DNA of 7,328 nt from Terriglobales bacterium (GCA_015655365.1 JAATFE010000265.1:1-7328); one strand, 5' to 3'. Shown: positions 1 through 6,030, counted from the first letter of the stretch. The notes: generated from the sequence alone by a model not told the origin. Program-made: numbers and translations.

Positions 1-93
1 CCTGAGAAACCAACGCTCTTTGGGCAGGCTCCGCGCCGGAGGGCGCAGATGCAGGAAAAGAGGCGAACGGAGACGTCAGCAGGAACTAGATGG

Positions 94-122
94 ATTATAG
101 GAGGGCAGGGTAGGAGCGTCAA
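94..122 (-). promoter_or_regulatory. Predicted sigma-70 promoter reading off the left edge
   Basis: Read on the minus strand, TTGACG (122-117) and a perfect TATAAT (99-94) are separated by exactly 17 bp, close to the sigma-70 consensus. Transcription would begin near position 87 and run leftward out of the window. No ATG or GTG start codon appears on the minus strand between 87 and 1, so the transcript has a leader of at least about 85 nt. That leader contains a short hairpin, CTCCG-cgc-CGGAG (31-43). The promoter lies just beyond the bamA terminator, so the next gene on that side is probably transcribed independently of bamA. In many diderms bamA is followed by an OmpH/Skp chaperone gene, but nothing here shows that this is the case. 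Confidence 0.6.
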
Positions 123-240
123 ACCGTTGAACGGCTAATTTCGCCCGTACTGTATGGATTTTGTCGGCAGTGGGTCGATGGCCGGAAACAGCCCAGGTTG
201 AGCCTTCAGATCTTTATCGCCGGTTTGGCCGGGATGGCTC

Positions 241-274
241 AAACAAAAGGACCGCTCGGTTTGAGCGGTCCTTT
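241..274 (-). terminator. Intrinsic terminator of bamA
   Basis: A perfect 12-bp stem is formed by AAAGGACCGCTC (246-257) and GAGCGGTCCTTT (263-274) with a 5-nt loop. Read on the minus strand, the stem is followed by TTTTGTTT (248-241), the U-rich tail of a Rho-independent terminator. On the plus strand the tail is only CCTTTGG, so the main direction is leftward, ending the bamA transcript. It lies 140 nt beyond the bamA stop codon, and the intervening 3' UTR is almost entirely the palindromic repeat element. Confidence 0.85.
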
Positions 275-285
275 GGCATTCTGTC
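272..285 (+). repeat. 14-bp repeat left of palindromic element, copy 1
   Basis: TTTGGCATTCTGTC occurs here and again at 4426-4439. In both places it lies 30-31 bp to the left of the first AGCGG of the palindromic element, and the sequence between is partly alike (GCGAACGG versus GCGGAATGG). This suggests that the repeated unit extends further left than the palindrome. The first three bases are shared with the bamA terminator stem. Confidence 0.6.
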
Positions 286-299
286 TTGAAGCGAACGGT

Positions 300-416
300 T
301 ATAGCGGTTCCACAATTGCCGTATCCCGAAATGATTGCTCTCAAGTGGCATTTTCCTCAAGAAAATGCCACCTCGCACGAAGAGAATCGGGGCACATAGA
401 TTGTGGAACCGCTCTA
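300..416 (+). repeat. 117-bp nested palindromic element, copy 1 (MITE/REP-like)
   Basis: The ends are inverted repeats: AGCGGTTCCACAAT (303-316) and ATTGTGGAACCGCT (400-413), 14 bp perfect. One further base lies outside each end, followed by TA (300-301 and 415-416). The centre is a second perfect inverted repeat, GTGGCATTTTC (345-355) and GAAAATGCCAC (361-371), with loop CTCAA. No coding capacity is visible. The length is identical to copy 2 at 4453-4569; over the 111-bp core the two differ at 16 positions with no indels. TA flanks and short terminal inverted repeats fit a miniature element of the IS630/Tc1-mariner type, but a REP-like structured repeat is equally possible. The right-hand TA is part of the bamA stop codon (TAG, read on the minus strand). 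Confidence 0.85.
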
Positions 417-3317
417 AAAGGTGGTGGAAACCGTCAGGCGGAAGGTCTTGCGCGGCTCACGCAACAGATAGCGCGCGCCGTAAGCCTCAATCGCTTCCTG
501 ATAGGTGTAGTCGCCCGCGCCGCTCAAGGGGAACATGTCGCGCGTAATCAGCTCCGCGGTGCAACTGCCCTGCTTGCTCCCGTTGAGGAGGTTGTTGCAG
601 TAGGGCCGCTCGTAGAGGCGGAGCGGGTTGTACGCATAGTAGAGGCGGAAGGGAGCGTTGATGATCGGCATGATGACCGCAATTTCGGCGCCGGTGGACA
701 TGCGTGGAATGAAGTTGGTGCCGGCGACCGGCCGCACGTCGCGTACAAAGCCGACCTTGTCGCCCGGGATGCCGCCCTGGCAGGAGCCGTTGTTGAAGAC
801 CGGGCATCCATAAAGAGGAGCGGTGAGCGAGGCAAAGCCCTCGGGGCTCTGCTTCAACTGGCTGTGATTGGCGGCCACGGTGATGCCGAAGTCGTTGAAG
901 AAGGAGAAGGTGACCGGCCCGGCGATGGGAATGCGGTATTCGGCATTGGTCGTCAGGTTGGTATCGCCGCCGATGGAAACCACACCGTAGACCGTCAGCG
1001 GCACCTGGATGCACTGGTTCAACTGCGGGTTGTTCGAATCGCGCGGAACGCAAGTGCCGTCCGGATTGGTCAACTGGACGGTGGTGCGATTGGGCACATA
1101 GCCGTAAGGCGTTGCGCCGCGGATGTCAAAGCCGCGCAACTCGGCCTCGCCGCCGGAGTAGAAGCGGTTGTTGGGCGGAGCCACATCGCCGCCGAAGCCC
1201 TGCACGTAACCCAACTGCGCGCGAATGCCGAGCACGTTCCGCCCGCTTGTCGAAGGCGTCAGGTAGTGCATGGAGGTGAAGCTCTTGTAGGCCACCAGCG
1301 GAGAGAAGTAGCGGACGTTGCCGCCCAGGCCCGCAATCTGGAAGACCGCGGTGTATTCCTTGCCGCTGCGCGGACGCATCGGGTTGTTGATGGTGTTGTA
1401 GGTGTAGCTGAACGAGGCCGAGCTGTTGACAATGCCGTCGAGCGCGTTGGAGCCTTGAATGCCGGACCGGAAGCTGATGGTCTGGAAAAAGGTCTGCGAG
1501 GCGGTGCTGAACGCCGTGATGGACGACTTGGTCAGCGAATAGGTGATGCCGACGCGCTGGAAGGCGTGACGCTTGAGCGGATAGCTCCCCGACAGCGTCA
1601 GGCCGGTGGAGGCCTGATTGTAGTTCTGGGTCAGCGACTTCTGCGCCGAGGTCAGATTCGCCGATTCAGTGGCGCTGGTCTGGTAGTTCTTGGCGGCGTT
1701 GAAGTCCTGCTTGGTGTTGAACAACTGGAAGCCGAGGTTCAGCGGACGGTTGCGCACATAGGGCTGCGAGAAACCGAAGGTGAACTGGCGGCTGACATTG
1801 CCCAGGTTGCCCTGCAAGCTGAGGGTTTCGCCCAGGCCCAGGAAGTTGTTGGTCTGGTAGTTCACGCCCAGGAAGGCGCCGGCAAGGCCGCTCATGCCGC
1901 CGTTCATGCCGATCGAGTTCTTGCCCTTCTCCTTCACCTTCAGGAGCAGGTCGACGGTGCCGGCCTCGGTGTTCTGGTGAGCTTCGGTGTCCTGATCCAC
2001 CTTGAGCGGATCGAAGTACTCCAACTGGTTGAGGCGGAGCAGGCTGTACTCCCACATCTGGGAGTTGTAGACGCTGCCTTCGTCGAGCATCAACTCGCGG
2101 CGGATGACCTTGTCGCGGGTGATGGTGTTGCCCGTGAACTCAATGCGGGAGACGAAGAACTGCTTGCCTTCGTCGATATCCACGTTCAGCGAGACGGTCT
2201 TCTTCGCGTCGTCGAAGACGGGCTTGGGGATGGCGCCGAAGTTGATGTAGCCCAGCGTGCCGTAGGCCTTCTTCAGATTCTCCAGGCCCTTGCCGATCAT
2301 GGTCGCGTTGAACCAGTCGCCATCTTTCACGGCAAAGGTAGCGCGCAGGCCGCGGACATTGTTGACCGCCTTGTAACCCGTGAAGGTGATGGAGCCCAGC
2401 CGGTAGCGGGCGCCTTCTTCAACCGGCATCAGGATGTCGATGCGCTTGCCCTTGTTGGGCCGGAAGGTGAACCAGTTGAGGCCGCCCTGGTCGCGGATCT
2501 GCGTCTTGGGCTCCTCGAGAGCGGCGTTGTAGTAGCCCTTGTCGCGGTAGGCCTGGCGCACGCGCTCGGTGTCTTCTTCCAGCTTGGAGGCGTCGAAGGT
2601 CTGAGAAAACAGATTCTCGAAGACCAGCGAATACGGAATGCCGATGGGCTTGAGGTTCTTCATCGAGCGGCGCAACTGCAAGCCGCTGAGGTGCGTGTTG
2701 CCGGTGAAGTGGATCTCGCCCACCTTCACGGTGGGGCCTTCCTTGATGTTGAAATTCACCTGCACCGAGGCCGGAGGAATCGTCTTCACTTCGGTCTTGA
2801 TGGTGGCGAACTGGTGGCCGTGCTCCGACAGAATGTCTTTGAGCACGGTCTCGGCCCGCTTGATCCGGGTCGGGTCGTACTGGCTCTCGACGGAGAGCCC
2901 GACCTTTTCCTTCTTGAAGCGGTCCAGCACGTCGGACTGGGAGACGGCATTCAGTCCCTTGTAATTGATCTCGCGGATCGTGGGCTTTTCCCGAACGAAA
3001 ATATTCAGGATGATGCCCTTCTCCGAATCCTCGCGCTCGATGCGCAGGTCCTCGAAATACGACGTATTCCAGAGCGAGTTGAAGTCGCGCTCGATGGAGA
3101 TGGGGTCGTAGGTGTCGCCCGGGTGAGTAAAGAGCCGGGCCAGCACGGTCTCCTTGGGGATGCGCCGGTTGCCGATGACCCGGATCTGCTCGATGGTCTG
3201 CGGCTGCTGGGCCAGCGCTGCGCCGGCGGTTAACGCCAGCATCAGCAACAACATCACGCGGGCCAAACGGCTCGCGGTCCGCGTGGCACGGGAGATGCAA
3301 GTGTGCTTGATCTTCAC
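414..3317 (-). CDS. bamA: Outer membrane protein assembly factor BamA
   Basis: The product is the essential Omp85-family core of the BAM complex, which folds and inserts beta-barrel proteins into the outer membrane. With the GTG start at 3315-3317 it has 967 residues, longer than the roughly 800 of E. coli BamA. Residues 1-36 form a signal peptide: a basic n-region, then MLLLMLALTAGAALA with cleavage before QQ. Five POTRA-like repeats follow at about 40-112, 113-198, 199-306, 307-388 and 389-467, each opening with a pattern such as VGEIHFTGNT or VSRIEFTGNT. The barrel spans about 468-967, carries the conserved loop-6 RGF motif (728-730, in ELRGFDIRG) and ends in the Phe beta-signal RLTVSTTF. 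The six Cys of the mature protein form three close pairs (756/769, 838/846, 907/919) in predicted surface loops. No in-frame ATG gives a full signal peptide and the Shine-Dalgarno is weak (AGGG, 10 nt away), so the start is inferred. It has its own promoter and terminator, with no co-transcribed neighbour in view. Confidence 0.97.
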   Translation of the reverse strand: MKIKHTCISRATRTASRLARVMLLLMLALTAGAALAQQPQTIEQIRVIGNRRIPKETVLARLFTHPGDTYDPISIERDFNSLWNTSYFEDLRIEREDSEKGIILNIFVREKPTIREINYKGLNAVSQSDVLDRFKKEKVGLSVESQYDPTRIKRAETVLKDILSEHGHQFATIKTEVKTIPPASVQVNFNIKEGPTVKVGEIHFTGNTHLSGLQLRRSMKNLKPIGIPYSLVFENLFSQTFDASKLEEDTERVRQAYRDKGYYNAALEEPKTQIRDQGGLNWFTFRPNKGKRIDILMPVEEGARYRLGSITFTGYKAVNNVRGLRATFAVKDGDWFNATMIGKGLENLKKAYGTLGYINFGAIPKPVFDDAKKTVSLNVDIDEGKQFFVSRIEFTGNTITRDKVIRRELMLDEGSVYNSQMWEYSLLRLNQLEYFDPLKVDQDTEAHQNTEAGTVDLLLKVKEKGKNSIGMNGGMSGLAGAFLGVNYQTNNFLGLGETLSLQGNLGNVSRQFTFGFSQPYVRNRPLNLGFQLFNTKQDFNAAKNYQTSATESANLTSAQKSLTQNYNQASTGLTLSGSYPLKRHAFQRVGITYSLTKSSITAFSTASQTFFQTISFRSGIQGSNALDGIVNSSASFSYTYNTINNPMRPRSGKEYTAVFQIAGLGGNVRYFSPLVAYKSFTSMHYLTPSTSGRNVLGIRAQLGYVQGFGGDVAPPNNRFYSGGEAELRGFDIRGATPYGYVPNRTTVQLTNPDGTCVPRDSNNPQLNQCIQVPLTVYGVVSIGGDTNLTTNAEYRIPIAGPVTFSFFNDFGITVAANHSQLKQSPEGFASLTAPLYGCPVFNNGSCQGGIPGDKVGFVRDVRPVAGTNFIPRMSTGAEIAVIMPIINAPFRLYYAYNPLRLYERPYCNNLLNGSKQGSCTAELITRDMFPLSGAGDYTYQEAIEAYGARYLLREPRKTFRLTVSTTF

Positions 3318-3432
3318 CGGGCTGGGGCCCTGCGGCGAGCACAAGTACTGGTGCGGTCCATGGTTCGTCTTCACGGGAAAAATATGCACACCCTCATTGC
3401 TCAAAATCTGATGCTGCCTCAAGGAAAAACTG

Positions 3433-3462
3433 ATTATATTGGACCGCGGCCACACTCCCCAA
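3433..3462 (-). promoter_or_regulatory. Predicted bamA promoter
   Basis: On the minus strand a perfect TATAAT (3438-3433) lies 18 bp downstream of TTGGGG (3462-3457). The predicted transcription start is near 3425, giving a leader of about 108 nt before the chosen GTG start of bamA. The in-frame open region upstream of that GTG runs through the promoter itself, so it is unlikely to be translated. The leader contains a possible 8-codon reading frame (3371-3397, ATG to TGA), with no strong ribosome binding site. Confidence 0.6.
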
Positions 3463-3941
3463 ACTGCCGGGCTGCGCTTCGGCTCGGAAATCCTGTCTTT
3501 CCCCCAAAAAATCCCCGCCGCGTCAGACTCCCGCGGACACAAGGACAGTCTCCTCACCACCCCGCGACGAAGAGTTGCCGCCGGGAACTCCGGTTATGAA
3601 GACCCAACCCACAGTCTACCGGAACCAGATGGGTTAAGGAGCGTTTGCGTCGCCGCTAGACCTTCGGAGCATCCCTTTTAGACGTGAATAGGCGGCACAG
3701 GGCAGCCGCTCGGCAGAGATGTTTGCCGAAATGAACGAGTCCTGCGCAAGAATTTATGAATTTCCGGCCAAGTGGAAAGGCGGACAGGACATGGTGCCCT
3801 TCTTGGTGCCAAGCCGCACGAAGCCTTTGTTTTTCGGCATCCTGTTGTGCCCCTGCGGTATGCTTTCTGGTGTCTGGCCCGGATGTCGACTCTTCCATAA
3901 ATTGAGTGGGCCTGCCCCCTGGTTCGAGAGCGGAGACGGAA
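3463..3941. other. Intergenic region between divergent bamA and the DoxX gene
   Basis: This stretch of about 480 bp has no gene that I can support. It separates the bamA promoter from the DoxX gene on the opposite strand. A plus-strand open frame at 3719-4003 has no recognisable protein features and overlaps the DoxX start out of frame. A 13-codon frame at 3596-3637 is too short to judge. I found no convincing sigma-70 promoter for the DoxX gene. TATGCT (3859-3864) and CATAAA near 3896 are possible -10 elements, but neither has a good -35 partner. Confidence 0.5.
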
Positions 3942-4394
3942 ATGCGCCGAGATATTCCCATGATCCTGATTCGGATAATCGTGGGCGGAGTGTTCCTGCT
4001 TGAAGGCGCGCTCAAGTTCGTCTTGCCTCAGGAACTCGGCGAGGGGCGCTTTGTCGCGATCGGCTTGCCCTTTCCCCACGAATTGGCGCAGTTCGTGGGC
4101 GGAGTGGAAGTTGTGGGGGGCGCAGCCGTTGTGTTGGGCTTTTTTGCAGGGGACGCGGCACTGCTGTTGTTGCCGGTGATCGTGACCGCGCTTTTGACCA
4201 CCAAGTTCCCCGTCCTGTTTGGGCAGCCGATCGGACCCTTCCCGCTGATGAAGCTGAACCACTATGGCGCGCTGAGCTTTTTCCACGAGGCGCGCACCGA
4301 CCTCGCCATGCTCTTCGGCCTGGTGGCCATCCTGGTCGACTCCGGCTTACGCGTGGGACGCAGAAGACGCTGGTACCAATCCAAAGGACTCTAA
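3942..4394 (+). CDS. DoxX family integral membrane protein
   Basis: This 150-residue protein belongs to the DoxX family of small four-helix inner-membrane proteins. Family members have been linked to quinone- or thiosulfate-dependent respiration and to oxidative-stress complexes, but most are uncharacterised. Hydrophobic segments lie at about 7-28, 47-68, 70-90 and 119-138. Typical family features are the first-helix pattern IRIIVGGVFLLEGALKF, the GLPFPHELAQFVGGVEVVGG stretch between helices 1 and 2, and HEARTDLAMLFGL at helix 4. The tail is strongly basic (RVGRRRR), suggesting a cytoplasmic C-terminus. The ATG at 3942 is preceded by GGAG (3932-3935) with 6-nt spacing. A GTG at 3906 is in frame, but would add a hydrophilic stub and has no better ribosome binding site. 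No partner gene is adjacent, so its specific substrate cannot be inferred. Palindromic element copy 2 lies 58 bp beyond its stop. Confidence 0.9.
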   Translation: MRRDIPMILIRIIVGGVFLLEGALKFVLPQELGEGRFVAIGLPFPHELAQFVGGVEVVGGAAVVLGFFAGDAALLLLPVIVTALLTTKFPVLFGQPIGPFPLMKLNHYGALSFFHEARTDLAMLFGLVAILVDSGLRVGRRRRWYQSKGL

Positions 4395-4425
4395 AAGACG
4401 GCGACCGGCGCGCTGCCGATTGCAG

Positions 4426-4439
4426 TTTGGCATTCTGTC
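4426..4439 (+). repeat. 14-bp repeat left of palindromic element, copy 2
   Basis: TTTGGCATTCTGTC is identical to 272-285 and lies 30 bp before the first AGCGG of element copy 2, against 31 bp in copy 1. In both places it follows the 3' end of a transcription unit or its terminator. Confidence 0.6.
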
Positions 4440-4452
4440 GCGCGGAATGGCT

Positions 4453-4569
4453 TACAGCGGTTCCACAATTGCTGTATCCCGAAGCGATTGCTCACAAGTG
4501 GCATTTTCCTCAAGAAAATGCCACCCTGCGTGATGAAAGTTAGGGCAAGTAAATTGTGGAACCGCTCTA
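4453..4569 (+). repeat. 117-bp nested palindromic element, copy 2 (MITE/REP-like)
   Basis: The outer inverted repeats are AGCGGTTCCACAATT (4456-4470) and AATTGTGGAACCGCT (4552-4566), 15 bp perfect. The inner hairpin is GTGGCATTTTC (4498-4508) and GAAAATGCCAC (4514-4524) with loop CTCAA. TA dinucleotides flank the unit (4453-4454 and 4568-4569). It lies in the same orientation as copy 1. All stem arms and the inner loop are unchanged between copies apart from one base at the inner edge of the outer right arm. Twelve of the 16 core differences fall between the inner hairpin and the outer right arm. Confidence 0.85.
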
Positions 4570-4749
4570 GGGAAGCTCCCCAACCATCCGGCCCTGCGAG
4601 GTGCGGCGATTGTGAATTTCGCGCCTGGCCCTGTCACGGCGAAGAATTTGTGCCGATAGAGGGACACAGACCAATCGGACGTTCCCGTCCAGCTGCCCCG
4701 TTGTGGGTTTCAACTGCCGAAATGTCCTGGCCAGAGAAGAGGAGCCAGC

Positions 4750-5124
4750 ATGTCTTCCTTTGGATTTTCAAACGTCGCTTTGTCTAATGTTTCGCAGATG
4801 CAAGCAACATCCCGGACCGGACCGGCAGAGGAACAGCCAACTGTCCAGACCGCCCAGCCTGCGCCATCCGCCCCAGCCGCCCCGGCCGTTCCTCAAAATA
4901 CAGGAGATACGGTCAAGCTGTCGGCTGCGGCGCAGGCTCAGTCGATGCATTCGGCAGGCCAGAGCGTATCGTCAATCGCCTCGGCGCTGGGAACCAGCGT
5001 CTCGACGGTCGATAGCTATCTGGGCATCACCACCGCTGTGGCCGTTCCGCTGACGGCTGCGCCCGCGGCAGCAGCTCCCGCAGCGAAAGCTGCGCCGGCC
5101 GCCACGGTTTCCGTAAAGGCCTGA
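4750..5124 (+). CDS. Small Ala/Pro-rich protein with an HTH-like core, function unknown
   Basis: I do not recognise this 124-residue protein as a characterised family. It has a strong ribosome binding site, GAAGAGGAG ending 5 nt before the ATG, which makes it a credible gene. Residues 23-50 are Pro/Ala/Gln-rich and look disordered. Residues 52-92 form a more ordered core opening with GDTVKLSAAAQAQ. It continues with G-Q-S-V-S-S-I-A-S-A-L-G-T-S-V-S-T-V-D-S-Y-L, which resembles the helix-turn-helix spacing of resolvase/invertase C-termini (G.s...IA..lg.s..tV..yL). Residues 93-124 are again Ala/Pro-rich. There is no signal peptide or membrane segment. The stop codon is 9 bp from the convergent dioxygenase stop with no obvious terminator between, so the two transcripts probably overlap. 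A DNA-binding role is a guess from pattern alone; FlgM-like or structural roles are alternatives. Confidence 0.75.
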   Translation: MSSFGFSNVALSNVSQMQATSRTGPAEEQPTVQTAQPAPSAPAAPAVPQNTGDTVKLSAAAQAQSMHSAGQSVSSIASALGTSVSTVDSYLGITTAVAVPLTAAPAAAAPAAKAAPAATVSVKA

Positions 5125-5133
5125 TGCCCCGGC

Positions 5134-5940
5134 TCAGTCGAAACGGTAGGCGCTGATCGCCGCGCCCATCGGCTCATCGGCGAAGATGCGCTGTCCCGGC
5201 GCGTCTCCGCCTGCGCCGGCCGCCACCATCAAGGGAATCAGGTGCTCCTCCCTTGGATGGGAAAAGGGACCGGACGGAGCCTTGCGCCAATCGGCCAAGA
5301 GGGCGCTGCGCTCGGCCGCGGCCGACCCTACGGCCTGCGTAAGCCACGCATCAAAGGCGCGGGATTTCTCTGTTGTTTCCGGCTGGTAGAAGCTGCGCAG
5401 GTTATGGAAGCTCATGCCGCTGGCCACCAGCAAAACACCCTCGTCGCGCAGCGGAGCCAGCGCCCGGCCCGCCGCCAAGTGCAGCGCAGGATCGAGCGAG
5501 GCAGCCAAAGATAGCGAGACTACAGGAATCTTTGCCTCGGGAAAGATCAGTTTGAGCGGTACAAAGACGCCATGGTCGAAGCCGCGGTTAGCGCTCAGCG
5601 CCGAAGGCAGTCCCGCCGCGCTCAAAAGCCGATTCACGCGCGCGGCCAGTTCCGGGTCGCCGGGCGCAGGCCAGGTGAGCCGGTAAGTGTGTTCGGGAAA
5701 GCCGGAGTAGTCGAAGATCAACTCGGGATGTGCGGCGGCGCTGGCCGTGAAGGCCGGCTGCTCCCAATGGCCGCTGACCACCAGGATCGCCTTGGGCGGA
5801 GCGGGCAGGGTAGCCGCCAACCCCTCCAGAAAATGCTGCGTCGTCTTCCAGGTATCGGCCGGACCCCAGGTCCAATCCATAAAGAAGCAGGGTCCCGCGC
5901 CATGGGGAAGATAGATTGCGGGCTGGCGAGCGGCGGTCAT
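5134..5940 (-). CDS. Class III extradiol ring-cleavage dioxygenase (DODA/YgiD type, LigB superfamily)
   Basis: This 268-residue protein fits the 4,5-DOPA extradiol dioxygenase subgroup in length and motifs. Family members use a non-haem metal to open catechol-type rings with O2 in the cytoplasm. Visible conserved histidines are H13 (LPHGAGP), H58 (SGHWE), H123 (FDHGVFVPL), H179 (SGMSFHNL) and H233 (HPREEHLIPL). H13, H58 and H179 match the expected metal ligands, while H123 and H233 are likely active-site residues. All key positions are present, so it should be active; its natural substrate cannot be read from the sequence. The ATG at 5938-5940 is set by a perfect AGGAGG (5951-5946) with 5-nt spacing. 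The open frame continues upstream, but that part is antisense to the next gene and lacks family similarity. It stands alone, convergent with the small gene at 4750 and divergent from the VWFA gene. An operator-like palindrome overlaps its predicted promoter, suggesting repression by an unlinked regulator. Confidence 0.95.
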   Translation of the reverse strand: MTAARQPAIYLPHGAGPCFFMDWTWGPADTWKTTQHFLEGLAATLPAPPKAILVVSGHWEQPAFTASAAAHPELIFDYSGFPEHTYRLTWPAPGDPELAARVNRLLSAAGLPSALSANRGFDHGVFVPLKLIFPEAKIPVVSLSLAASLDPALHLAAGRALAPLRDEGVLLVASGMSFHNLRSFYQPETTEKSRAFDAWLTQAVGSAAAERSALLADWRKAPSGPFSHPREEHLIPLMVAAGAGGDAPGQRIFADEPMGAAISAYRFD

Positions 5941-5945
5941 GTGCG

Positions 5946-5951
5946 CCTCCT
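5946..5951 (-). promoter_or_regulatory. Ribosome binding site fixing the dioxygenase start
   Basis: Read on the minus strand this is a perfect AGGAGG, 5 nt before the ATG at 5940. It decides the start against a much longer open frame extending to about 7005. Confidence 0.85.
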
Positions 5952-5986
5952 TTAGGCATCCCAGTTTGATAGGTGAAGCCGGGATA

Positions 5987-6004
5987 TAGTTGTTTGAACA
6001 ACTA
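5987..6004. promoter_or_regulatory. 18-bp operator-like palindrome
   Basis: TAGTTGTTTGAACAACTA is a perfect 8-bp inverted repeat around a central TG. It lies in the 276-bp divergent region between the dioxygenase and VWFA genes, 47 bp upstream of the dioxygenase start codon. Its size and TTGTT/AACAA arms resemble operators of MarR-, HxlR- or TetR-type regulators. It overlaps the predicted -10 element of the dioxygenase promoter, where a bound repressor would block transcription. No regulator gene is present in the window. Confidence 0.6.
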
Positions 6005-6030
6005 CATATCGGATGCCCTGATCGCGCCAA
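6003..6030 (-). promoter_or_regulatory. Possible dioxygenase promoter
   Basis: On the minus strand TTGGCG (6030-6025) and TATGTA (6008-6003) are 16 bp apart. This is a moderate sigma-70 match, placing the start of transcription near 5996 and giving a 5' leader of about 55 nt. The palindrome at 5987-6004 covers the end of the -10 element and the start site. Confidence 0.4.

Larger units (their letters stand above)
4395..4749. other. Intergenic region carrying palindromic element copy 2
   Basis: These 355 bp between the DoxX gene and the next small gene hold no supported gene. The first part includes a weak GC-rich hairpin after the DoxX stop, around 4400-4420, without a clear U-tract. Next come the 14-bp repeat (4426-4439) and the 117-bp element (4453-4569). 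The remaining 180 bp contain a small hairpin, GGACG-ttcc-CGTCC (4677-4690), and should carry the promoter of the 4750 gene, but I could not identify one with confidence. Confidence 0.5.

Noticed and set aside
345..371. Inner hairpin of the repeat element as a Rho-independent terminator
   Set aside because: The 11-bp stem is perfect, but neither strand has a U-rich tract after it (CTCGC on one side, TTGAGAG on the other). A proper terminator is present at 241-274.
198..3233. A 1011-codon open frame on the plus strand opposite bamA
   Set aside because: Its translation is low-complexity (rich in Val, Ala, Gly, Leu, Glu, Arg) with no domain. It is the antisense shadow of bamA, created by GC-rich third positions.
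3719..4003. 94-codon plus-strand frame before the DoxX gene
   Set aside because: It has no family features, overlaps the DoxX start out of frame, and lacks a good ribosome binding site.
3678..4286. 202-codon minus-strand frame opposite the DoxX gene
   Set aside because: It is Gln/His/Arg-rich, without motifs, and antisense to a well-supported membrane protein gene.
300..4569. The paired elements as a CRISPR array or REPIN of the GTAG type
   Set aside because: There are only two copies 4 kb apart with no spacers, and the GTAG signature of classic REP sequences is absent from their ends.
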